A DNA stretch of 64,000 bases from Channallabes apus. Lineage: Eukaryota > Chordata > Actinopteri > Siluriformes > Clariidae. Shown in pieces: positions 55,566 to 64,000 of the stretch; positions within the stretch are counted from its first letter, which is position 1; each line of letters starts with the position of its first letter. Below the pieces are notes generated by a model. That model ran no database searches. It was not told where the DNA came from and was given only the letters and a program-made list of their open reading frames with translations. Where the stretch lies: contig CM060107.1 in NCBI GenBank assembly GCA_030522415.1, positions 47,451,807-47,515,806 on the forward strand, written 5' to 3'. A program made the position numbers and the translations under genes.

Positions 55566-57385
55566 ATATTATCTATCAGTATATTAAATGGAACTAGGTA
55601 AAATACATAGTAATATAAAATACTGTACATAGCCTGCGTTTTTATTCCTTACCTACAATGATCGGTATAGACAAATTACAGCCGCTACCGTGTCTTTAAG
55701 GATCATTTCAGGATGTCTTAAAAAATATTTCACTAACTAATTTTATTAATTCATTATTAAATAATACATAGCATAATCATCATGGGTTGTGTATTGAGTG
55801 ATTTAACAAATCTGTTTTATTAATCGGTTTGTTGTTGTTGTTTTTTCATCTATTTATGAAACTATGTTGACAATGCAAGAACTGTCTGTATATTAAAGAT
55901 ATGGTATTGGGCTTCCTGGACACTGCAGTTAACTGTGCCAGTCAATGCTCCATCTGGTGGAATTATACGGCATTGCAACCATCTTTTTAGAAAGCGCATG
56001 GGGGCGTTTATGGGGCGGGGCATCGTTAACTGCATCATCGCGGGGGATCACATTTCGTGCACGAAGCCTGCATTAACCCTTCATGGACCTGCCATGGAGC
56101 CGTCATGCTCCAGGCGGCTGTTTGACGTGGCTCCCACTGTAATTATCAATCTTACAAGCACACTGTATTTTTGATTCTACTCCTCTTTTCCGATCCTGTT
56201 AATTTAGCATCTATCTACTGTATCTATATGAGCATTCTGTTTGCTTCTACTCACCAACGGACAATTGTATTCCTTTCAATGCCCAGTCATCTCGCATTCT
56301 TCCTTGTTGTGTCTCATTCTTTGACCCTAAATTTGTCTGTCATGATTTGACCTCGCTCTCAAAGGATTTCTCAGTCCTCGCTCTATATTTTTGAGTTTCA
56401 CACTTGCCTTTTGCTTCAGGCTTATAATGTGGAAGCATGAGTGGATTAATTAACTTTAATTTAATTAACTAATAAGTGGTTTTAATTAACAATCACTTGT
56501 TCACTTTGTTGTTTTGGCTCCATATCGGAACTCGGACACCAGTTTTCAGAACAATTCTGTAAGGCCTCTGTAAGCTTAGCAGTGCAACCCATAGCTTACA
56601 GTTTACATACTAGCTTGAAAATGCCCACAACTTATTCAAATCTCCTCCATGGAGATGCCCCACTTCCATTGCTACTTGGGTTATGAACCCCCCTGTTTCC
56701 CTTTTAGGTGGAAGAGGTCACTATCCCATCTGTACAGCTTTTTCTGCACCACTGTAAAAGGACCTGGTTGTGAGCCAGAGTGTAAGGCAAGTGCTTCAAG
56801 TGGTTTCAAGTTGATTTATGTCCTATCGGCTAGAGTGTCATCCTCTCCACAATGGACATGCCTGTTAGGACAGTTTCTCGCAAACTTTCGGTTCACCGTA
56901 CCATATACAATCACCAGGATTATCAACCCATGCTCAGTTAAACTATCCCGACCACATCAATCCTACCTTTCATGTTACCTAAGTTTCTTGTCCACTTTCC
57001 CCTCCCTCTTGTCCATATCCTCCTCCTTAGCTCTTAGACAGAGGTGATCTATTTATGGTTCATAAACCTCTAAATACACATTGCTGAGGTTAGGTCTGCA
57101 ATACCTTGTGGATTGGAATGGCTTACAGCCTGGAGGAGAAGGTGTTGGGTACCTGCGAAATTTAATCTGGAACCCCATCTTTCACAGGCAACACCTGGGA
57201 GCACCAGCTAGGACTTTTTCATCTGAAAACTCCACTTTTGGATCCTCTACCTGACCAACTCCACCATCCCCCTAACTGTATAGTATAATCAGACATTTAG
57301 ACTCTTTCACCGAACACATTAGATAACTACAGTAGGTGTTATTATAAATGCTATACAAAAAGTTTCAAATCATACTGCAAGTATA
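55566..57385. other. Intergenic, no recognised gene
   Basis: 55910-56130 is a more complex single-copy-like stretch. 56600-57250 is complex with a 132-codon + frame (56649-57047) lacking any domain. Three scar heptamers (55621, 56216, 57328). Confidence 0.35.
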
Positions 57386-57807
57386 TACAGTACACTCACC
57401 GGCCAGTACATTGGGTAGAGATGTTCAATTGCTCAATATCACAAATGTGGCAGCAACTCAATGCTTTTAGGCATCTAGACATGTTCAATACTATCAGCTC
57501 ACACTCAAAATGTGGAAGGAATATAATTTATTGTGTAATTCAAGTGTCTTTGAACAAGGCATGGTTATTGGTGCCAGAGTATACAGTTTGCATGGCTCTC
57601 CAAAACTGGACAACAGAAGACTGGAAAAATGTGGCCTGGTCTGATGAGTCTTGATTTCGATGGTATGGAATTTGGCATAAACAACATCAAAGTATGGATC
57701 CATCCTGCCCTTGTACTGTATCAATGGTTCAGGCTGCTGGTGATGTGATGGTGTGGGGAGATCTTCTTGGCACACTTTAGGTCACAAAACAAAAATCGTA
57801 TGAGAAT

Positions 57808-58005
57808 GGATTCTTACATTTACATTTGGGCATTTGGCGGATGCTCTTATCTAGAGTGACTTGATCTGAGCAGTTGAGGGTTAAGGGCCTTGCTCAAGGG
57901 CCCAACAGTGGCAACTTGGTGGTTGTGGGGTTTGAACCTGGGATCTTCCGAACCGTAGTGAAATGCCTTAACCACTGAGCTACCCCTGGCCCCTTGAACA
58001 TGGCA
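57808..58005 (-). mobile_element. tRNA-derived SINE, family B
   Basis: In minus orientation: GGGGTAGCTCAGTGGTTAAG (A-box), CAGGTTCAAACCCC (B-box), a TTGAGCAAGGCCCTTAACCC body, and a 3' tail GATAAGAGCATCCGCCAAAT plus AAATGTAAATG. The tail equals the 3' end of the LINE at 59088-59150, a classic SINE/LINE tail pair. Confidence 0.85.
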
Positions 58006-58144
58006 ATGGGTTTACTGTACTCAAGTGGCCTCCACAGTCACCAAATCACAGTCCAATAGAGCTCCTTTGGGATGTGGTGGAAAGGGTGATTCACATCATG
58101 AATATGCAGCTGACAATTCTGCAGCAACTGTGTGATGCTATTGT

Positions 58145-58630
58145 AATGAAGACAGACTCCACACGATATTAAGTATAAAGAGAAAGAGTTTATCTTCACT
58201 TCAGATGCAATGAAGGCACGGAGGAGCAGGAATATGGGGAAACTAACTGAAGAGTAATGATAAAAGGTATATTTTACTTTATGCTGATGGCAAGGAGATG
58301 GGATGTCGGAAACCCGGACAGGCGAGACTTGGCGAGGAGTACACACGGCACCACGACGACACAAGACAACGACGCGGAGATGGAAACAGGAACTGCTTCT
58401 GGAAAACGAGAGTACAAGGTAAATCACTTGATATTATTTATTCTCCTTATGTGAGCGTAGGAAGTTGAGTCCACTTCGTAGATACGAGCCCGGACACTGA
58501 CTGAGGTGCTTATATGACTGGTGTGGTTATATGCGTTGCTGTTGATTGGTGACAGGTGATGGTTATTAAAACTCTGGAGATAGAGGGCGTGGTGTTTGAC
58601 TGATTTCGGAGCCTGGCCTGACTGTGACTG
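58145..58630. repeat. Unclassified insert within Tc1 element 4
   Basis: Complex 0.5-kb segment ending in GCCTGGCCTGACTGTGACTG. It separates two parts of the Tc1 transposase, so it must be an insertion. Ends and family not determined. Confidence 0.4.
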
Positions 58631-58680
58631 TAAATAATCTTTCCAGAATCTTGTTGAATCCATATTATGAAGAAGTAAGA

Positions 58681-59087
58681 CAATTCTTGAGTCAAATCAA
58701 GCACAGGCAAGTATTTCTATTGTAAACAGAACATTATCTACTGTACAACTTATAACCAGAACTTGTCCTCTCCTGGTGCTGAAAAAAAAAATCCGGACTA
58801 AAACATTTTCTGTTAATTACTGTAAAACTATGTTGACTGGATTAAAAAAAAAAACGAATTAATTTACATCAGCTTGAACTTATTTAAAATCCGTAAGCAA
58901 AGGCATAGAAAAAAAATAATGACCATAATCTTGGATTACTCCATTGACTCCTTATCAGATATACAACACAGCATACAGATGTTTTCTGCACTCATGACTC
59001 ATCTCTTTCCTGCTGTTCATAGTTCCACATTGATAATCTGAACATAAATCAGCATAAGAGCAAGTTTCAGGAGAATATCACTTATTT
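58681..59087. other. AT-rich intergenic, nothing recognised
   Basis: No gene; TACTGTA at 58739 and 58818. Confidence 0.5.
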
Positions 59088-59500
59088 ACATTTACATTTA
59101 GGCATTTGGCAGACACTCTTATCCAGAGCGACTTACAAAAAGTGCTTTAAAGTTAACATCACTGGATACATACTTACACTGGGTTAACTAGGTTTATAAC
59201 TAAGTGCCATTTGCCCTAGTCCAAGTACTGGAGAAACAGATGTGTCTTGAGTCGTCGTTTAAAGATAGTCAAAGTCTCTGCTGTACGGACATCTAGAGGA
59301 AGTTCGTTCCACCACCTAGGTGCCAGAACAGAAAAGAGCCTGGATGAATGTCGCCCTCGATCCCTGAGAGATGGTGGGATGAGGCGAGCAGTGCTGGAGG
59401 ATCGGAGGGAACGTGGTGCAGTGCGTGGTGTGATTAGAGCAGAGAGGTAAGTGGGTGCAGGGTCATTTTTAGCTTTGTAGGCAAGCATCAGCGTTTTGAA
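59088..59500 (-). mobile_element. L2/Rex-type LINE 3' end
   Basis: Minus-strand 90-codon C-terminus of a LINE polymerase (59216-59488: APTYLSALITPRTAPRSLRS, APRWWNELPLDVRTAETL, FKRRLKTHLF) with stop at 59216-59218, then a 3' UTR and tail GATAAGAGTGTCTGCCAAAT plus AAATGTAAATG. 5'-truncated. Confidence 0.85.
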
Positions 59501-59868
59501 TTTGATGATTGTACGATTGTATGATTGTATGATTATTTGATATTGTACTAATAAAGTGCTGCTGTAGTCTGTATAAAGACTGTTCTTTGCTCATGCCAGG
59601 ACTCTTGTTTACACTCTGGTCATACTGAACATCCGTTTAACACATTTTGTACTGTTAAACATTAACATTATAGTAAATGTTTGTAGAAGATGAATTATTT
59701 ATAAGTAAACTGTCCTAGGTTTTATTTAGTCATTATTGTTTTTAGAAATAAGTTTCGTTAATATAGAGCATGATGCTGTGTTCATTTTATCTGATGCAGT
59801 TAATAATGTTAATGAACAGCTGTCCTATTACTATTACTACTACTACTGCTAATAATAATAATACTATG

Positions 59869-59904
<36 letters not shown>

Positions 59905-61032
59905 TATTGTTGTTGTTGTTGTTGTTATTACTACTACTAATAATAATAATGTTTTATTATCACCTTACGCTTTCAAAAAGGGATTTGTCATGAGCAGCAT
60001 GAGAGCATGGCAAACTTTAAACTGTGGACAACATGAGTTCTCTAGAATCAACTGGTAGCGCCAGGTGTGTTATGGTTGAAATAGAACTAAACAGGAGGAC
60101 CAGTTTCTGATAATAAGTTTGGACACCCTCTAATCTAACACAATTAGTACAGTCCAACAGGATCATCTGCACAATAAAGCCAGATGTGATCGATTACTGT
60201 GAATTCTACATTCCTCCAAATGAAATCTTTAAAACCCTCTAATATACTGTAACACACCTGTCAGAGATAGTTGCGACAATGTGTGTGTATGGATGTTACA
60301 TCCAGGTGTGTAGAAATAAACTCTGTGAAAGAAAAAAATCTCTAAACTGGTGCTATAATTTAGATCTTTACTTGATTCTGGAAGCTTCTTATTTATTGAC
60401 CAGTGAAGCGTCCTTAGTTAACTAGGACACTCTGTTGCATTTCAAGGTCTTGCGCAACCTGTAGGAAGAAGCAACTGTAAGGATCGTAGGTGAAGATTCT
60501 TCTACAGCCTCTTCCCTGGAGATCTCGGTGTCCACTTATGAGTCTTAAGATGAGTAATAGCCATGCAGTGACAGGGACACAACCAACTAGGGTGTCAGGA
60601 AAGGACAATAAAGCGACCCTTTTAGATTAATGGGAGGGTGGTCGAAATCTGCCCCACAGCTATACCTACAAATCATGTCAGCACATTTGGGCCATGAGCA
60701 AGAGCTCTCATCTCTGCAAATGGACATCCTTAATATAAGGTTTGAAGATTTTTAATTTATTTTTTTTTCTCTCCAAAGATTCCCATGAGTTAATCCCAAA
60801 TACATCTCGGACTCCACTGAGATTATAATATACTGAAATACAAGATGCCAATGTTTAATATGGATTTCCTGAATAAAAGGTCCTGAGATGAGCTGCGGAC
60901 TGATGTGATGATCACAGCTGCAGTTTTACATCAGGTACTTTCTTGATCTGAGAGAATTTTATGCAGTGAAGATGAATCATGCAATATAAAATGTGTACTA
61001 TTCATATGCATATTTATTCTTATAATTGTACA
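59501..61032. other. Intergenic with (ATT)n/(GTT)n microsatellites
   Basis: Triplet runs at 59822-59951. 60400-60640 is a complex unrecognised stretch. No gene; TACTGTA at 60245. Confidence 0.5.
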
Positions 61033-61136
61033 CCACTATTGCTTGTGTAGCTTGCACATAAGAATTTCACTCACATGTACTGTACCAGTGTACCAGTAAG
61101 GTGATGTGACAATAAAAGTGATTTGATTTGATTAAG
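61033..61136 (+). repeat. LINE-type 3' tail fragment
   Basis: CTTGCACATAAGAATTTCAC, then GTGATGTGACAATAAAAGTG and TGATTTGATT repeats, a common fish LINE 3' end. Provides the tail type found on the tRNA-Ile-like retroposon. Confidence 0.6.
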
Positions 61137-61174
61137 AGTCAGGAGGTGAGGATATTCCTGCTTCACACAACAGT

Positions 61175-61357
61175 GGTGCTTATATACTGTACCATAATGA
61201 CATGAAAACATGAAGTGAAGTAGAAGTACAGATATTTATTGTGGGATGTAGTGAAGTAAAACTTAAAAGGATACACTAAAATAACTGCTGAAGTACAGTA
61301 CATGAACCTAAATTTGTACAGTACGAACAGTAAGTAATAAAGTAAATGTACTGTAAC
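61175..61357 (+). repeat. Interspersed repeat of unknown class (unsplit copy)
   Basis: GTGAAGTAGAAGTACAGATA to CAGTAAGTAATAAAGTAAAT, paralogous to 45425-46040 and 35090-35160. Carries unscarred TA at 61221 and the intact LTR target near 61240. Confidence 0.6.
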
Positions 61358-62385
61358 AGTAGTTGGTGACGGTGTTACTGATGGTGTAATGGTGGTCCAG
61401 GTGTGACTGATGGTGGTGACGGTGTGACTGATGGTGTAATGGTGGTCCAGGTGTGACTGATGGTGGTGACGGTGTGACTGATGGTGTAATGGTGGTGCAG
61501 GTGTGACTGATGGTGGTGACGGTGTGACTGGTAGTGTAATGGTGGTGACGGTGTGACTGATGGTGGTGACGGTGTGACTGATGGTGGTGACGGTGTGACT
61601 GATGGTGGTGACGGTGTGACTGATGGTGGTGACGGTGTGACTGATGGTGGTGACGGTGTGACGGGTAGTGTAATGGTGGTGACGGTGTGACTGATGGTGG
61701 TGACGGTGTGACTGATGGTGGTGACGGTGTGACTGATGGTGGTGACGGTGTGACTGGTAGTGTAATGGTGGTGCAGGTGTGACTGATGGTGGTAACAGTG
61801 GGACTGGTGGAGTAATGGTGGTGACGGTGTGTCTGGTGGAGTAATGGTGGTGACGGTGTGTCTGGTGGAGTAATGGTGGTGACGGTGTGTCTGGTGGAGT
61901 AATGGTGGTGACGGTGTGTCTGGTGGAGTAATGGTGGTGACGCTGTGACTGGTGGAGTAATGGTGGTGACGGTGTGTCTGGTGGAGTAATGGTGGTGACG
62001 GTGTGTCTGGTGGAGTAATGGTGGTGACGCTGTGACTGGTGGAGTAATGGTGGTGACGCTGTGACTGGTGGAGTAATGGTGGTGACGGTGTGTCTGGTGG
62101 AGTAATGGTGGTGACGGTGTGTCTGGTGGAGTAATGGTGGTGACGGTGTGTCTGGTGGAGTAATGGTGGTGACGGTGTGTCTGGTGGAGTAATGGTGGTG
62201 ACGGTGTGTCTGGTGGAGTAATGGTGGTGACGGTGTGACTGGTGGAGTAATGGTGGTGACGGTGTGTCTGGTGGAGTAATGGTGGTGACGGTGTGTCTGG
62301 TGGAGTAATGGTGGTGACGGTGTGTCTGGTGGAGTAATGGTGGTGACGGTGTGTCTGGTGGAGTAATGGTGGTGACGGTGTACCT
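61358..62385 (+). repeat. Minisatellite of 21-bp and 29-bp units
   Basis: The first part is built mainly from a 21-bp unit GTGACTGATGGTGGTGACGG(T) plus longer variants. From about 61800 a 29-bp unit (GGTGGAGTAATGGTGGTGAC + GGTGTGTCT) repeats about 20 times. Near-identical units indicate recent expansion. The plus strand is G/T-rich. Long minus-strand open frames (His/Thr/Pro-rich) result from the lack of stops in the unit. Confidence 0.95.
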
Positions 62386-63645
62386 TCACCTTCCTGGACA
62401 GCATTGGCTATGAATGATGAACATGCTACCAAGTAAAAATGCATCAGTGTAGGAGAAAAAAAGTTGAACATAACATATTCAAGACAGTTTTCAACCTAAA
62501 TGCAAAAAAAAAAAAAAAAAAAACTATTCTTCACAGGGGTCCTGAACTTACTTTTGTAAAAGTGAGGCACCAGTACAAATGAAATCAGAGGTTGAAGTCA
62601 TCACCTTCATGAAGCAAGTAAGGAAAGCAAAGGGTGAAACAAGGTGCTCAGGTAATGGATGGTGTGTGTATATCTCTGGTAACTAACTTTTATAAACCGA
62701 AATAGAACGTCAGTATGTTCTTATATGGCATTTCAGATAGTTGGTTCCATACATCCAGAGAAAAAGTTTCCAGGAAAGTGAGACAGAATTTCTTCCTTTA
62801 AAACAGCAGTCAATAGAAGCCTTGCTCTATTGCTTGGAATCCTTTTTAAAAAAAAATGTCTTACTGCTCCACTTCTCAGCCCTTAGATGGCCTTTTGACT
62901 TTGTAATGGCATGGAAATGTTTAAAGAAAGAGGTGCTGCATTCTTCTGATACGTGAGGAGGCTGCAGACAGATCTCAAGCTGCACTCCGGGTCTTTCGGA
63001 TCAGCAGAGTTATTTCAGAAAGCTGACAGCAGGGCTGTTCGTCTATATCAGGTTTGCACCGAAAAGGTGTGAGTTTTAATTTATCAGTGATATTTATATG
63101 TCTATTCACCGAAGACGAGGCATATATTTATTTGTCGGACACATCGGATTAGGTTCTTCTATTACGTTCTTAAATCTGATTGGTCAGAATAATTTTTTCG
63201 AACAGCAGCTTTGACAATAAAACAAGCAGTTAATCATATCACACGTTTGTATTACTGGACATACTGCTTCTATGTTATTGTATAATAGCATCAGGTTTCA
63301 GTGTTAATATCACACCCCATCATAGTCAGGTAATATACATAATTCTGTTATAGTCGAGTAAGCATAACTTAATTTGTTTAAATTGTATTTATATAGGATC
63401 CTTTTCGGGATGACACATATGATTCTTCATAATCTTTCCCTTCAAACGCTTCCACAACTAGGCCTGTTGTGAGACTGTGGGATTTGCTGCGAGTAATGAG
63501 AGCAGCACTTTCCCAAGTGAGATGGATTTCATCATGCCCTAAAAAGCCAGACTTGCACTTAAAACTTATTTAAATTAACAACAAAGACCACACTGACCTC
63601 ATGATGGCTATTTCCTGTGTTTCTTTTTTGCTTTTAAATGAATTA
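62386..63645. other. Intergenic, no recognised gene
   Basis: Poly-A at 62504-62523. 62730-63130 is a complex single-copy-like stretch that could be conserved noncoding DNA. No scar heptamers. Confidence 0.4.
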
Positions 63646-63950
63646 ACTCACTCATTCATCTTTTATACTGTTTTATCCTGTGTACAGGGTCGTGGTGGCC
63701 TGAAGGCTATCCCAGGAGACTGGGAACCATCAGGCGGTGTAGCATCCATTGCAGGGCGCGCACGCACGCACGTGCAACGCACACACACACACACACACAC
63801 ACACAGAAGAACCAAGTAATATTGGAACGCTAGTTAACCTAATCTGCAGGAGGACATCTGAGCACCCTGGTGAAACCCACCAAGCATGGCGAGAAGATGC
63901 AAACCCCACTCTCACATAGATGCAATGCAGGAATTCAAACCCAACTTTTA
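63646..63950 (-). mobile_element. SINE family A, reverse, diverged (copy A15)
   Basis: Tail at left (CACTCATTCATCTTTTATAC), CA run inside, then complement of the body (CCACCAAGCATGGCGAGAAG). The tRNA head is not recognisable before the window end. Confidence 0.75.
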
Positions 63951-64000
63951 AGTAATTAAGACACCACTTATTTAGCTCCTTCTGTGCTGAGTGGTGCACT

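Larger units (their letters stand above)
57391..58680 (+). mobile_element. Degenerate Tc1-like element 4, interrupted twice
   Basis: The left end CACTCACCGGCCAGTACATT is the terminal sequence of a common fish Tc1 family. Transposase pieces: NWTTEDWKNVAWSDES (57604-57651, first catalytic Asp), MDPSC...VQAAGDVMVWG (about 57694-57760), WPPQSP and a decayed third block (58025-58085), and a C-terminal trace at 58635-58680. A SINE-B (57808-58005) and an unrelated repeat (58145-58630) split it. TACTGTA at 57714 falls within a conserved coding stretch. Right terminus not found. Confidence 0.75.

Noticed and set aside
58013..58019. TACTGTA as an excision scar in Tc1 element 4
   Set aside because: Related elements have CACTGTACTC at this point as I recall the family, so a single C-to-T change explains it.
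61317..61323. TACAGTA as a scar in the repeat at 61175
   Set aside because: The paralogue at 45989 has the same heptamer, so it seems part of that repeat's consensus.
61800..62385. CRISPR-like array
   Set aside because: Units abut head to tail with no unique spacers, and the host is a vertebrate.
61163..62471. 413- and 387-codon minus-strand proteins
   Set aside because: Products of a minisatellite without stop codons; frame rotates with each 29-bp unit and no flanking gene structure is visible.

Overview
The window is vertebrate nuclear DNA, almost certainly from a teleost fish. It holds one clear cellular gene, an intronless serotonin receptor of the 5-HT1B type (htr1b, 636-1796, + strand). 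The gene lies in a GC-rich block with a CA microsatellite and a TATA box upstream. I found no second cellular gene in the remaining 62 kb. The rest is AT-rich intergenic DNA packed with fish-type mobile elements. A catfish-like genome is possible from the SINE and Tc1 content, but I cannot prove it from sequence alone.

Layout: 1-2400 htr1b with promoter and 3' UTR. 4.7-6 kb a decayed hAT element (BED zinc-finger remnant) split by a tRNA-derived SINE. 6.7-7.3 kb two more SINE copies. 8.0-9.5 kb a nearly intact Tc1 element with long inverted repeats, sitting in a TA microsatellite. 13.8-14.9 kb a DNA-transposon-like unit with a compact promoter and a two-exon-like structure. 15.2-15.7 kb a 5'-truncated RTE LINE with a perfect 17-bp target duplication. 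19.1-20.2 kb a dead Tc1. 21.8-22.9 kb an inverted-repeat element split by a SINE. 24.7-25.6 kb a solo LTR. 28.3-30.5 kb a mariner remnant and a second nearly intact Tc1. 31.3-31.6 kb degenerate telomere-like repeats. 32.8-34.0 kb an L2-like LINE fragment. 37.7-42.9 kb a PIF/Harbinger transposon with a DIRS-type tyrosine-recombinase retrotransposon nested inside it. 45.4-46.0 kb a repeat split by a second solo LTR. 48.9-50.2 kb a third Tc1. 54.4-55.6 kb a tandem duplication with a tRNA-Ile(UAU)-like retroposon at its junction. 57.4-58.7 kb a fourth Tc1 split by other repeats. 59.1-59.5 kb a LINE 3' end. 61.4-62.4 kb a minisatellite. Between these lie single-copy-looking blocks that could be regulatory elements of htr1b.

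The strongest unexplained signal is genome-scale. By hand I count 85 copies of the heptamer TACAGTA or its complement TACTGTA. This is the canonical scar of a Tc1/Sleeping Beauty-type element (ends CAG...CTG) excising from a TA site, and two Tc1 families with exactly those ends are still present here. Several cases have an internal before/after control, where a paralogous repeat copy has plain TA at the same site. The second most interesting structure is the DIRS element: it keeps inverted termini, a matching internal complementary region and the shared AAC trinucleotide, and its recombinase segment has been amplified about four times in tandem. Third, two diverged solo LTRs share a covarying hairpin. 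All counts, alignments and family assignments were done by eye without database searches.
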